Assembly (NCBI RefSeq): GCF_041080675.1
Contig: NZ_CP163520.1
Coordinates: forward strand, 8,523,501-8,587,500
From: Streptomyces sp. cg36
GTDB lineage: Bacteria; Actinomycetota; Actinomycetes; Streptomycetales; Streptomycetaceae
Direction of reading: 5' to 3'
DNA length: 64,000 bases
Shown piece by piece: positions 19,656 to 28,281 of this stretch. The position numbers and the translations under genes were made by a program. The notes under the pieces were generated by a model. The model searched no databases. It saw nothing but the letters and a program-made list of their open reading frames with translations, and was not told the origin of the DNA. Within the stretch, counting starts at the first letter, position 1. Every line of letters begins with the position of its first letter.

Positions 19656-20158
19656 CAGTTTCCTTGGGGGGCGGTGACGCCATGAAGGAGGGTGGCCCTG
19701 CCATGGCCGGTCACCGACAGGGAGCCGATCCCCACCACGGGCAGGAACTTCGTGCTGTAGGAGCCGGTGACCGTGACATTCAGCGTCTGGTCGTTCCCGG
19801 AGACGCTGACGGTGCCGGTGGCGCCGGCGGAGTTCAGGTAGGCCTGTGCGGCGGCGGCCGCCGCCTGCGGATCGACGGCGATCGCGGTGCCGTTGATGGC
19901 GCTGGTGGGGTCGATGGCCTGTCCGCCGGCCCGCGCGGCTTCACCGGCGATGTATTCGGCGCGTTCGGTGGCGCGCATCTTGGCTCCGCCGTCGACGGCC
20001 AGGCCGATGATGCCGATCAGCGCGACGACGCACACGGCAACGAACACGGCGACGCCTCCGCGGTCGTCGCACCGTCTCTGCAGGGACCGACGCAGGATCA
20101 TCAGGCATCCCTTGTCGGAAACGTCGTAGGTTCGAGTGGAGCCTTCTTGCCAGGTCAT
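19655..20158 (-). CDS. TadG/TadE-like pilus assembly protein
   Basis: 167 residues from ATG 20158, chosen for the GGAGGCGACC Shine-Dalgarno directly upstream. A basic N-terminus (RRSLQRRCDDRGG) precedes a single hydrophobic span (VAVFVAVCVVALIGIIGLAVDGG). This is the TadE/TadG N-terminal prepilin-like segment with RGG before the membrane helix. The rest (AERAEYIAGEAARAGGQAID, then a beta-rich tail) would lie outside the membrane. It is one of three TadE-like minor pilins in this operon. Confidence 0.75.
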   Translation of the reverse strand: MTWQEGSTRTYDVSDKGCLMILRRSLQRRCDDRGGVAVFVAVCVVALIGIIGLAVDGGAKMRATERAEYIAGEAARAGGQAIDPTSAINGTAIAVDPQAAAAAAQAYLNSAGATGTVSVSGNDQTLNVTVTGSYSTKFLPVVGIGSLSVTGHGRATLLHGVTAPQGN

Positions 20159-20213
20159 GGTCGCCTCCTGGTCAAGGCGTTCACTGGAGGGACGTGAACC
20201 CAAGTGCCCATGC

Positions 20214-20777
20214 TCACTCATAGCGCCCATCCATACTTCGGTTCCCGCTCACCGGTACTTCAGAATTCGCGAACCCAAGAGCTCTCTGCCGGTACCGGTC
20301 CACCACTGAGGTCGCCGTCGACGTGAGCGTCTTGGCTCCTGGCACGCCGGGCAGCAGGAGGTCGGACAGATTGACGGTGCAGGTCACGGTCACAGTGATG
20401 GTGCCGACTTGCCCCACGGGCACGGCGAGACCCCCGGTGTTGACGGTGACGTCGGTCGACGCGCACGTGATGCCCTGGTCGTCCAGGGATTCGGCGGCCG
20501 CGGACTGTGCGGCGCTCTGGGCGGAGGCCATGGTGCGGTGGATGGATGCCTCTCTCGCCGCGTCCTGGGCGGCGGCGTCGATTTTCGCGCCGGAGGTGAC
20601 GATCCGGCCGCCCGCGATCGCCAGGCACAGGAACATGATCAGCGACGGGAGGATGATGGCCGCCTCGATCGCGGCACTGCCTTCATCACCGCGAAGTCCG
20701 CGTCTGCGGGCAGCCTGCAGCGACACGCACGCCGACACGTCAGTTCGCGAACTCGCGCCTGCCGGGGACCGTTTCAC
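20214..20777 (-). CDS. TadE-family pseudopilin
   Basis: 187 residues, GTG start at 20777 overlapping the previous stop by 4 bp. The N-terminal motif DEGSAAIEAAIILPSLIMFLCLAIAGG is the TadE signature: a short basic leader, a glutamate five residues into the hydrophobic helix, and P in the span. After it come AKIDAAAQDAAREASIHRT and a short secreted domain with two cysteines (ITCAS, VTCTV) that may pair. It is a minor component of the Flp/Tad fibre. Confidence 0.8.
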   Translation of the reverse strand: MKRSPAGASSRTDVSACVSLQAARRRGLRGDEGSAAIEAAIILPSLIMFLCLAIAGGRIVTSGAKIDAAAQDAAREASIHRTMASAQSAAQSAAAESLDDQGITCASTDVTVNTGGLAVPVGQVGTITVTVTCTVNLSDLLLPGVPGAKTLTSTATSVVDRYRQRALGFANSEVPVSGNRSMDGRYE

Positions 20778-21256
20778 GGGCCACCCCCACCCGGGTTTGC
20801 GCCCGCCACACCTTCCGCCTTCGCGACCCCGCCAGCGGCGACCGTCCAGCGCTCGACCGGCCCGGATGCCGACTGCCTTATGTGCAGGCCGGGTACACCC
20901 GGAATCATCGACAGGGCCGTTCCCGATACCCGTATCCGCACGCGCTGCCCGTCGCTGCTGGCCGCGACGCTGTAGCCGCGCAGGCTGTCACCGGCGGTGC
21001 GCTCCAGCACGTGGCGTGCCTGGGCCGCACCGTCGGCCGGGGTCGACTGGTAGGAGCGGGCGGCGGTGAGGCCTTCGCGGGCCGCGGTCAGGGCGATCTG
21101 CCGGGCGTAGTACCACATGGAGGCCTGGATGACGGCGAGGGTGGCGAGCAGCACGAAGGGGAAGACGATCGCTATCTGGATGCTGGTGTCCCCGCGGTCG
21201 TCGCGCCACCGTTGCCCCTGCCACCACTGCGTCAGGCGGGCGGGCGGGTGCATCAC
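20774..21256 (-). CDS. TadE-family pseudopilin
   Basis: 160 residues. The N-terminus carries RWRDDRGDTSIQIAIVFPFVLLATLAVIQASMWYYARQIALTAAREGLTAAR. This is a TadE domain, with RGDTSIQ in place of the more usual RGSAAVE motif, so the +5 glutamate is replaced by glutamine. The extracellular part is short and ends in a Gly/Pro tail. It overlaps both neighbours by 4 bp, so it is translated with them. Confidence 0.75.
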   Translation of the reverse strand: MMHPPARLTQWWQGQRWRDDRGDTSIQIAIVFPFVLLATLAVIQASMWYYARQIALTAAREGLTAARSYQSTPADGAAQARHVLERTAGDSLRGYSVAASSDGQRVRIRVSGTALSMIPGVPGLHIRQSASGPVERWTVAAGGVAKAEGVAGANPGGGGP

Positions 21257-21468
21257 AGGCCGCCGAGTTTCCCGTTGTACTTGGCGATCACGACAGCGAT
21301 GGTCCCGGCGACCAGGACGGCACCGGTGACGCCGGCCACCCAGATGATGACGGTCGTGATGGAGATGTCGCCCCGGTCCGGCCGGCGCGCAGCCTCCTGG
21401 AGCCTTTCCCGCACGCGCAGGGTGAGCTGGAGCACAGCACGGCGGCTGCGGGCTGCGAAGTGCGTCAT
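21253..21468 (-). CDS. Small membrane protein, candidate Flp-type pilin
   Basis: 71 residues: an Arg-rich cytoplasmic N-terminus (residues 1-32) followed by one hydrophobic helix (ISITTVIIWVAGVTGAVLVAGTIAVVI) and a short KYNGKLGGL end. The size and the RGD-I-S junction before the helix recall Flp prepilins. The conserved glutamate/tyrosine pair of classical Flp is absent. It sits between the TadC and TadE genes, where a pilin would be expected. It could instead be an assembly accessory; no other major pilin candidate is present in the operon. Confidence 0.6.
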   Translation of the reverse strand: MTHFAARSRRAVLQLTLRVRERLQEAARRPDRGDISITTVIIWVAGVTGAVLVAGTIAVVIAKYNGKLGGL

Positions 21469-21510
21469 GTTTCCCTGCCTTTTCGGTGCGTTGAGTGAGA
21501 GGGGGGAGGC

Positions 21511-22395
21511 TCAGACGGTGAGCATGCGGATCACCGCGGGGAAGGCCATCAGCAGCATCACCAGGACGGCCAGGAGGGCTCCGGGGGCGGTCATCTTCTC
21601 GCTGGCCGCGTTGGCTTCGGCCCCCTGATCGGCGAGCAGTTCGGCGTTGAGGGCGGCACTGCGGGCCCGCAATGCCTTGTAGACGGCAGCACCGTCGGTG
21701 GCGCTGCCGCGCATGATGTCAGCGACGTCGTCCAGGACCGGCAGGTCGTACTGCGCGGCCAGTTCCGAGAGCGCCTGATACGGCGGGATCTTCTCCAGGC
21801 GGGCCCGGCGCAGCGCGCCCTGCAGGAAGAGGAAGGGCCAGCCCTCACCGACGGCGGCGGCCTTCTCCAGCGCTTCGGCGGGCCCGGCATCGGCGGCCCG
21901 CTTGAGCGCGACCAGGTCAAGGTAGGCGGACAGGGCGTGGGCGAACTCCTCCCGTGCCCGCTTGGCCTGGTCCCGCACCGCCAGGTCGGGCGTGATGAAC
22001 AGCAGCGCCGCGACGAGGACTCCGACGCCTGCGGGCACGTAGAACGGCAGGCTGACGCCCGCGATAAGCCACGGAACCGTCGCGATCACCGGGCAGAGCA
22101 AGCCCAGTGCGGCGAGCGCGGTCTTCTTGAGCATGAACTGGCCCGGCCCCACTCCGAGCAGGGCCAGATGCGTCGCGGGGACCCGTACGCCCGGGAGGCG
22201 CTCCAGGCGGGCCAGGAGCCACCGGCCCCAGACCTCCTCGCGCTCCAGATGCAACTCGGGCATCGCCAACGCAGCGGGAGCAGTGCGCTGCAGGGCCGGT
22301 GTCAACGCGGGCTGGGGCAGGAGAAGTTCCCGGATCAGCAGCGCCACGCCGGCGCCGATCGTGGCGCCGGTCAGAACAATGGGAAGCATGTTCAC
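21511..22395 (-). CDS. tadC: TadC-like inner-membrane platform protein (type II secretion F family)
   Basis: 294 residues with hydrophobic spans near the N-terminus (IVLTGATIGAGVALLI), in the middle (LGLLCPVIATVPWLIAG, VPAGVGVLVAALLFI) and at the C-terminus (LLAVLVMLLMAFPAVIRML). The T2SSF-type cytoplasmic domain (about 150-270) contains FAHALSAYLDLVALKRAADAGPAEALEKAA and DVADIMRGSATDGAAVYKALRARS. TadC pairs with TadB as the platform on which the TadA ATPase acts. It overlaps TadB by 4 bp. Confidence 0.85.
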   Translation of the reverse strand: MNMLPIVLTGATIGAGVALLIRELLLPQPALTPALQRTAPAALAMPELHLEREEVWGRWLLARLERLPGVRVPATHLALLGVGPGQFMLKKTALAALGLLCPVIATVPWLIAGVSLPFYVPAGVGVLVAALLFITPDLAVRDQAKRAREEFAHALSAYLDLVALKRAADAGPAEALEKAAAVGEGWPFLFLQGALRRARLEKIPPYQALSELAAQYDLPVLDDVADIMRGSATDGAAVYKALRARSAALNAELLADQGAEANAASEKMTAPGALLAVLVMLLMAFPAVIRMLTV

Positions 22396-23336
22396 CGCTC
22401 AGCTCCTGCCGGCTCGGCGACGGGCAGGTCCGGCTCCGGCGCGGGCGCAGGCAGGCGGACAGCGCTCGTGGGATCGCCTACCAGGAACCGCGGGATACGG
22501 CGGAAGGCGCTCAGCTGCCGCATCAGCGCCAGCGTGACGACGAACCCGGTCACCAGGAAGGCCAGCACCAGCTGCCCCAGCAGGGTGGCGTACGGCCTCG
22601 TATAGGACGGCACGAGGAACCCGCCGATGACGACGCCCACGGTGATGATCGTCATCCACCGCACCGTGGTGCGGGGCTTGGCCCGGTCCGCCTCGATGGA
22701 GCGTTTGCGGGCGACTTCGTCGCGGACCGTGCCTGCCAGGTCCTCCAGCGCCTGCGCCAGCCCCGGCCCGCGGTCATTGACCGACAGGATCAGCGCGGCG
22801 ACCACCTTGTCCGAGGTGACGTCGTCGAGTTCCCCAGCGAACGCCCGCAGCGCCTGCTCCGGGCGCCAGCCCAGACGCAGCCGGTCGGACAGAGCGGTGA
22901 TCTGCGATGCCACTTCTTCGGGCGCCCCCTGGCGGCTGGTCATCATCGCCTGCTCCAGACCCATACCCAGACGGAGCAGGCCGGCCAGGCGCTGGGTCCA
23001 CTCGCTCACCGCTTCCAGCTGCCCGATGCGCTCCTTGGCCAGCTGCGCCGGGGTGATCAGCCACGGCACGCCGATGACTGCGCTACCCAGGAGCAGTGCC
23101 CCGACGAAGTTCCCGGAGATGAGCCACACGCCCGCGAACACCACGAACGCGCCACCCGCCAGCGTGCCCTGCCGCAGCCGGGCCCTCTCGCTCCCGCCGC
23201 CGCGCAGGGCCTGCCACCGGTGCCGCAGCGGGGCCCGGCGCGGCGCCGCGGTCCCGACGCAGCCGGCCACGATGCCCACCAGGCCGCCCGTGACGGCCAT
23301 GCCGCTCAGCAGGGCCCACACAAACGTCAGCGTCAT
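22392..23336 (-). CDS. tadB: TadB-like inner-membrane platform protein (type II secretion F family)
   Basis: 314 residues from ATG 23336, which overlaps the TadA stop (ATGA). An upstream extension is open but lies inside TadA. It has N-terminal spans (LTFVWALLSGMAVTGGLVGIVAG), a T2SSF domain around 120-240 (EWTQRLAGLLRLGMGLEQAMMTSRQGAPEEV, ALILSVNDRGPGLAQALEDLAG) and C-terminal spans. The length and order of parts fit TadB. It would form the membrane core of the pilus machine with TadC. Confidence 0.88.
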   Translation of the reverse strand: MTLTFVWALLSGMAVTGGLVGIVAGCVGTAAPRRAPLRHRWQALRGGGSERARLRQGTLAGGAFVVFAGVWLISGNFVGALLLGSAVIGVPWLITPAQLAKERIGQLEAVSEWTQRLAGLLRLGMGLEQAMMTSRQGAPEEVASQITALSDRLRLGWRPEQALRAFAGELDDVTSDKVVAALILSVNDRGPGLAQALEDLAGTVRDEVARKRSIEADRAKPRTTVRWMTIITVGVVIGGFLVPSYTRPYATLLGQLVLAFLVTGFVVTLALMRQLSAFRRIPRFLVGDPTSAVRLPAPAPEPDLPVAEPAGAER

Positions 23337-24820
23337 CGGCGCACCCCCACCTTCAGTGCCAGAGGCGCGCTCCACGCCCCGTACGGCTGCCGCAGGAGAG
23401 TGCAGTCGAAGCCGACGCGGCGCAGGTCGTCGATGCAGCCGGGGTCCATCCGCGGCACCGCCCGCAGCTCGCCGAACTCGGTGCCGGGGGAGAAGACCTC
23501 GTTCGTGGCAGGCCGGCCGTTCTCACCGATCCCGGTCAGCTCCAGGACGTGCGAGACGTAGCGGTGACGACGGCCGCCGATCTGTGTCTCATCGGTCATG
23601 TCGACGAAGACCACGAAGTCCAGGCCGTTGGCGGTCTGCCGGTAGGCGAGCTGCTCGGACAGGTTCTCCTGGGCCAGCGCGTACAGCTCGGCGATCCGGT
23701 CGAAGACGATGTGCGCGCGCCGGGCATGGATGGTGCACAGGTTGCCGCCCGACCCGTTCGTCAACGCCTGCATCATCGCGACGACTTCCGGGCCGCGGAC
23801 CTCGCCGACCACGATCCGCTCCAGCGACATCCGCAGCGCGGGATGCATCAGGTCCAGCAGCGTCACTTCACCGGCGCCGCGCCCTGCGGCGTCCTTCTCG
23901 CCGTTGGACTCACGGCCCACCAGGGAGACCACCTGGCGGTGGTAGCCGTTGGCGTGGGCGAACAGCTCGTCCTCGGTCTGGATCGTGGCAAAGCGGCACT
24001 CCGGGCCGAACTCGCGGAGCATGGCCCGCAGCAGCGTGGTCTTCCCGGCCTTCTGCTTCCCCGCGATCATCACGTTCTTCCCGGCGCGTACGCACGCGCC
24101 GAGGAATTCCCGCAGGACCGAGTCGATGGTGCCCAGCCGTACGAGGTCGTCGAGACCGGCCTGGGCCACTCGATGCCGTCGGATCACCGCATAGGTCATC
24201 GGACCGAGCCCGGTGATGGCCTGCAGACGGGAGCCGTCCTGCAGGGAGAGGGCGAGCGTGGGGCTCGCGGTGGAAATGGTGCGCTCGCTGTGCCCGGAGC
24301 CGCGCGCCAACTCCCGCAGCAGCTCCAGCAACTCCTCCTCGGAGTCGGCGATCGGTCCGACCCGGTGGCGTACTCCGTCGCCGTAGTCGAGCCACACCTC
24401 ATCCGGGCCCTGGATGATGATGTCCTCCACCCGCTCATCGTCCAGATACGGCTGCAGGCGTCCCGCTCGGAACAGCAGGTCATAGACGGCGCGCCGCAGC
24501 GCCTCATCCTCCTGCGGCGCCATCGCCTGGGCGTCCGACCACAGCGCGACGGCCTCGTTGATCCACTCCAGGCAGCGCTGCTCCTCGCTGGCCCGGTCCA
24601 TGCCCGGCGTGGTCTTGAGCAGTTCCTCGCGCTGTTTGGCGACCTGGGAGGCAATGGTGCGGGCCGTGTGGTGGGGGACGGTGGCTCGGGGCGCTGCCGT
24701 GCCGAGCACCTGGGCACTTGCGGCCGCACCGGCCGGCGCAGGCGTGCCGTGGGCCGGCCGGCGCGCTGCGTGGGGCAGCGGGGCCACCGTGGGGTCGGGG
24801 TGCAGGGGCCTAGCGTGCAT
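23333..24820 (-). CDS. tadA: TadA/CpaF-type secretion ATPase
   Basis: 495 residues. A Pro/Ala-rich N-terminus precedes an N-terminal domain (EDIIIQGPDEVWLDYGDGVRH) and the hexameric ATPase core. The Walker A is MIAGKQKAGKTTLLRA (about residues 250-265). The Asp box/Walker B region is LERIVVGEVRGPEVVAMMQALTNGSGG with the following CTIHAR His box, all hallmarks of the VirB11/GspE family, CpaF group. It hydrolyses ATP to drive pilus assembly at the cytoplasmic face. It overlaps the start of the TadZ-like gene's end by 11 bases. Confidence 0.93.
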   Translation of the reverse strand: MHARPLHPDPTVAPLPHAARRPAHGTPAPAGAAASAQVLGTAAPRATVPHHTARTIASQVAKQREELLKTTPGMDRASEEQRCLEWINEAVALWSDAQAMAPQEDEALRRAVYDLLFRAGRLQPYLDDERVEDIIIQGPDEVWLDYGDGVRHRVGPIADSEEELLELLRELARGSGHSERTISTASPTLALSLQDGSRLQAITGLGPMTYAVIRRHRVAQAGLDDLVRLGTIDSVLREFLGACVRAGKNVMIAGKQKAGKTTLLRAMLREFGPECRFATIQTEDELFAHANGYHRQVVSLVGRESNGEKDAAGRGAGEVTLLDLMHPALRMSLERIVVGEVRGPEVVAMMQALTNGSGGNLCTIHARRAHIVFDRIAELYALAQENLSEQLAYRQTANGLDFVVFVDMTDETQIGGRRHRYVSHVLELTGIGENGRPATNEVFSPGTEFGELRAVPRMDPGCIDDLRRVGFDCTLLRQPYGAWSAPLALKVGVRR

Positions 24821-25634
24821 GGGTCACCTCCCCGCCTGCCGCACCCAAGCCGCGTGGATCGAGGCGGGTCCGGCGCCTGGCGGCGTGCTGGGCCAGCAGC
24901 GTGCCGGCCGTCGCCGCGGCCTTCATCAGGGACGAGCGGGTGAAGTGGCGTGGCTGCTCGGCTCCGTCGGACAGCACACGGGCGTCCTTCGGCGTGTACG
25001 GAAGGGCGGCGATCACCGGCACCTGCAGAACACGCTGTACTTCGCCTGCCGGATACGGGCCCTCATTGACCATCAGCACACTGATGTCACCGACGGACTC
25101 CTCCAGTGCGCGCACCCGGCCCTCCGCTGCCTGCAGGCAGCGGAGCGTGTTGCGGACCACCACGAACACGGCATCAGCCTGCTCGACCATGACCGCGGAG
25201 GGCCCGTACGCCCCGCTCCGGCCCAGGTCGATGAGGACGTCGTGGCCGCTTTCCGCCTCGATGCCGCGGAACATCTGCATCAGCATCTTCCAGACCGAGA
25301 CCATGCTCGCCGCCTGGGACGGGTCGGTGACACCGGGCAGCAGCAGCCGATCCCGCGGCGACGCGTGCGTGCCGTCGCTGCTCAGGTCGATCAGCTGCCG
25401 CCAGAAGGCGTCGCTGAACTCGCCCTTGCGGGCGGCGACGGAGAGGTTGCGCAGCCCGTACCGGTCGCCAAGCGTGCCTTGGAGCAGGCCGTGCAGCACG
25501 GCTCCGCCGTCCGGGTCGCACTCCGCGAGGATCATCTTGCGGTCCGCTGCAAGCGGCCACGACAGGAGCAGAGCAAGGGCGCTCGTGGTCACGCCGGGTG
25601 CTCCGCTGCAGCCTGCGAGCGCGATCACAGCCAT
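24810..25634 (-). CDS. TadZ/CpaE-like MinD-superfamily ATPase
   Basis: 274 residues from ATG 25634, which shares a base with the upstream stop (TGATG). The N-terminus MAVIALAGCSGAPGVTTSALALLL is a deviant Walker A in which the usual lysines are missing (GAPGVTTSA rather than GKGGVGKT). AECDPDGG and DVLIDLGRSGA fill the positions of the later MinD/ParA motifs. TadZ/CpaE proteins localise Tad machines at the membrane, and many have degenerate ATP sites. The place between CpaB and TadA genes supports this call. Confidence 0.75.
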   Translation of the reverse strand: MAVIALAGCSGAPGVTTSALALLLSWPLAADRKMILAECDPDGGAVLHGLLQGTLGDRYGLRNLSVAARKGEFSDAFWRQLIDLSSDGTHASPRDRLLLPGVTDPSQAASMVSVWKMLMQMFRGIEAESGHDVLIDLGRSGAYGPSAVMVEQADAVFVVVRNTLRCLQAAEGRVRALEESVGDISVLMVNEGPYPAGEVQRVLQVPVIAALPYTPKDARVLSDGAEQPRHFTRSSLMKAAATAGTLLAQHAARRRTRLDPRGLGAAGGEVTHAR

Positions 25635-26341
25635 CAGCGGCCGTCCGGAGCAGCCAGGACCAGGCGCAGCGCACCGGCCGCCTCCCAAGCGGCGGCCGTG
25701 GGGCCGTAGGCAGCGGAGGTGGCGACGTCGACCACCACGATCCCGGTGCCGGGGGCGGCGCCCGAGGCCTTCACGACCCGGCCGTCGATGCTCTTCGGAG
25801 CGGCATCCGCCGCCTTGCCCGTGTCGGCGGAGCCCTGGGCCGGGACATGGACCAGCTGAACTTTCTGTCCCGGCACGAGAGCGGTGGCCGGGATCTGCTT
25901 GGGCTCCAGGCCGATCGGCACCAGCTGCTCGCCGGCCTGCACCACAGAGTCCTTCGTGACCTGAGCGGGGGCGAGCAGGGAGCCGGGCTTGAGTTCCACC
26001 GCTGCCCGCTTGCCCACCACCGACTTCAGATCGTCGGCGTGCACGGCCTTGACGGCCGGGTCCAGGGCGACGGATGCCTTGCCGAGGTCGGTCTCGGTGA
26101 GGACCTGGCCGACCTGGACGTCGCGGACCACGGTGACCACGTCGGTGCGGTGACCGACCTGAAGCAGCAGGACGGAAACGCCGGCGCCTCCCGCGGCGAT
26201 CAGTGCCACGGACAAGGCGATGATCCCGGGCCGCCGTCTGCGCGCCGACACCCGGGGCGGGGCCACCGGCCCGGCAGCCCGTCCCTGCTGGGGGACTCCG
26301 TTCGCGCGGGCGGTATCTGCACGTTCTCGGGTCTTGCTCAC
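25634..26341 (-). CDS. cpaB: CpaB/RcpC-like SAF-domain pilus assembly protein
   Basis: 235 residues: a basic cytoplasmic N-terminus (SARRRRPG), one membrane helix (IIALSVALIAAGGAGVSVLLL), then an SAF domain (VVRDVQVGQVLTETDLGKASV, RAAVELKPGSLLAPAQVT). A C-terminal RcpC-like beta domain carries VPIGLEPKQIPATALVPGQKVQLVHV. CpaB is the periplasmic/extracellular-side partner in Tad systems. No secretin gene is present, as expected for a Gram-positive. Confidence 0.85.
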   Translation of the reverse strand: MSKTRERADTARANGVPQQGRAAGPVAPPRVSARRRRPGIIALSVALIAAGGAGVSVLLLQVGHRTDVVTVVRDVQVGQVLTETDLGKASVALDPAVKAVHADDLKSVVGKRAAVELKPGSLLAPAQVTKDSVVQAGEQLVPIGLEPKQIPATALVPGQKVQLVHVPAQGSADTGKAADAAPKSIDGRVVKASGAAPGTGIVVVDVATSAAYGPTAAAWEAAGALRLVLAAPDGR

Positions 26342-26362
26342 CGTTGTGTCCTTCCGGCTGCG

Positions 26363-27244
26363 TTACCTGACGACCTGTACTTCGCCGACCGCCACCTGCA
26401 CAGTGGTCTGTCTGACCTCAAGGAGCTGGTCGGCCTGTCCGCCGCCCTGCCAGTCGATCGTCCACGTCGAGGTCGCGGTCACCGGGAACCTGCCGCTTTG
26501 CGCACGGGCCGAGGTCTTGGCGTACAGGTGTCCGCAGGTGGGGGACTGGGCCATGTCCTGGGAGGAGGTGTAGGGCGTGCCGGGGCCATTGCAGGTCACG
26601 GACGAACCGTCGCCCATCGCCCACACGATCCTCGACACCTTCGCGGTCGCGGTGACGGTGACCCCGCCTGCCGTGGCCGACGCAGTGTTCGGCCCGTAGG
26701 TCGTGGCGCTCTGGTTGACCCACATCCACATCGGGACGCCCACGGTGTAGCGCCCGCTCGCCCTCGGGCTGGCGACGTCCGGGCCGAGAAGCGTCATCGA
26801 GTCAACCGCCCGCTGAGCCAGGATGGCCGGATCGACGGTCGCTTGCGGAGGCGGGTCCGCCAGCCACACCATCCGAATGATGGTGAGGCCCCCTCTGTCT
26901 CTTGTGCATCTTTGCTCATACACGGCCCCGTCGCCCTGGGCGTGACCCTCCCAGTCCAGGCTTCCGGCCGGTGGCTGCGGGTCTGCGACTTTGTAGGTGC
27001 AGACGTTGACGTTCGTGCCGTCGTCGTGACCGGCCGAACCATCTCCGTTGGTACCACTCGTCCTGTTGCTGCCGCCGTTCTGGCCACCGGCCTGCCCGGG
27101 GACGTCGACCTCAACCTCGCACGTGTACAAACCGCAATGGGTCCCGCTATGGGCCTTGGGGTTGTCCTCCGCGTGACTTGAGACGGGGGCAGCGAGCGCC
27201 ACCAGGATTGATAACACGGCAAGGGGGATGCAACGAGTCAGCAT
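26363..27244 (-). CDS. Secreted protein of unknown function in the Tad operon
   Basis: 293 residues with a clear signal peptide (LTRCIPLAVLSILVALAAPVSSHAED). The mature N-terminal part is Gly/Asn/Ser-rich. The remainder is beta-rich with scattered cysteines (CGLYTCEVEV, NVCTYKV, EQRCTRD, VTCNGP, SPTCGHLYAK). No known domain is recognised. It lies 21 bases before the CpaB gene and overlaps the lipoprotein gene upstream by 7 bp, so it is probably co-expressed with the pilus genes and acts outside the cell. Confidence 0.7.
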   Translation of the reverse strand: MLTRCIPLAVLSILVALAAPVSSHAEDNPKAHSGTHCGLYTCEVEVDVPGQAGGQNGGSNRTSGTNGDGSAGHDDGTNVNVCTYKVADPQPPAGSLDWEGHAQGDGAVYEQRCTRDRGGLTIIRMVWLADPPPQATVDPAILAQRAVDSMTLLGPDVASPRASGRYTVGVPMWMWVNQSATTYGPNTASATAGGVTVTATAKVSRIVWAMGDGSSVTCNGPGTPYTSSQDMAQSPTCGHLYAKTSARAQSGRFPVTATSTWTIDWQGGGQADQLLEVRQTTVQVAVGEVQVVR

Positions 27245-27843
27245 GATTTCCCCTGCGGATCATCGCGAGTGACGCGCCAGCCTTCTGGATACCTCTCGAC
27301 GGCGCTGACGATCACGTACTTCATCAGCCGGTTTTCCGGTAGGGAGACCGGTTTCTTTGTTTTTGCGTCAACGGTCTGCCACCGAGAGATGTCCAGGCAA
27401 CTGGAGATGGTCGCGTTAGCAACCTTGCCCGAGGGGTCGACCGTGGTGACGGTCAGATCATTTACAGCGACGTCGCCCGTGTTGATGAGTCCGCGTGCAT
27501 GGGTGCTCTTGGCGTCTGCCTCAGCATTTTTCAGGGCTGCAGATGCGGCGTACTGATCAAGATGGGCACTCTTACCCGTTGGATCGCCATAGAGCTTTTC
27601 CATCTCCCGCCAGTAGGCCTGGTATGCCGCGATTGCTTCTTTCTTTGCTGTTTCCTTCGGGCCAGTGGTGGCAGACGCCGCTGGAGGTGGTGTGGGTGGC
27701 TTGATCTGGCCCGTTGTCTCGTGCTTCTCCCTGTCGGAGGAGCCGCACGCGCTCATGGCCAGTGCAGCGCAAAGCGCGAGGGACGCAGAGGCGAGGTTTC
27801 GGTGATTAGCGGAATGTGGGATTCTGTGTGCGTGGCGTTTCAC
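27238..27843 (-). CDS. Putative lipoprotein, first gene of the Tad operon
   Basis: 201 residues. The N-terminus is a lipoprotein signal with lipobox LAMSACGSS (cysteine near residue 33). It continues with a Pro/Thr-rich linker and a folded domain (AYQAYWREMEKLYGDPTG, TISSCLDISRWQTVDAKTK, EGWRVTRDDPQGKSC). That part resembles NTF2-like extracytoplasmic domains often seen in actinobacterial lipoproteins, but the match is loose. GC content is lower than in the following genes. A 440-base gap upstream should hold the operon promoter. Confidence 0.7.
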   Translation of the reverse strand: MKRHAHRIPHSANHRNLASASLALCAALAMSACGSSDREKHETTGQIKPPTPPPAASATTGPKETAKKEAIAAYQAYWREMEKLYGDPTGKSAHLDQYAASAALKNAEADAKSTHARGLINTGDVAVNDLTVTTVDPSGKVANATISSCLDISRWQTVDAKTKKPVSLPENRLMKYVIVSAVERYPEGWRVTRDDPQGKSC

Positions 27844-28281
27844 GAGGCCTCCCCGTAAAGTGCGGTGTGACGTTCCTGATGCCTGCGTCGCCCACGGACT
27901 TCAGCCCGGGGGCACGGAGTGGTGAGCCTGCGAATGATCCGTTTGCGTGACTGTAAGGTTCCGCATATGCCAGGCAACTTCACACCTGTATACCGGAGTT
28001 CACTCCTACAACCTGAGACGAATCCGGCCACTTTTGGTCCGGATGTTGATTTGCACGTTGCTGTTCACTTGGCCCGCGAAGAATTGATGTTGCTTGTGCA
28101 GGGCTCGTGCGACCCGGATGATCCCTCCGATGCGCGAGCGAGCAGTGGACCATCGGGTTCGCGGCATGGGGCCGAATGTGATTTCGTCCCTCACCGCAGA
28201 TGGGGCGCATGCGCACGTAAACGCCAACTGCCTTAGGAACAACTGCAAGCCTGCGACCTTCGCCCACGCCCCACGGGGGTG
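27844..28281. other. Intergenic region between the conjugation and Tad operons
   Basis: No credible gene is seen on either strand. The stretch is lower in GC than its surroundings. It must contain the end of the conjugation operon and the promoter of the Tad operon, both on the minus strand. I could not assign clear -35/-10 boxes or a long hairpin. Confidence 0.4.
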
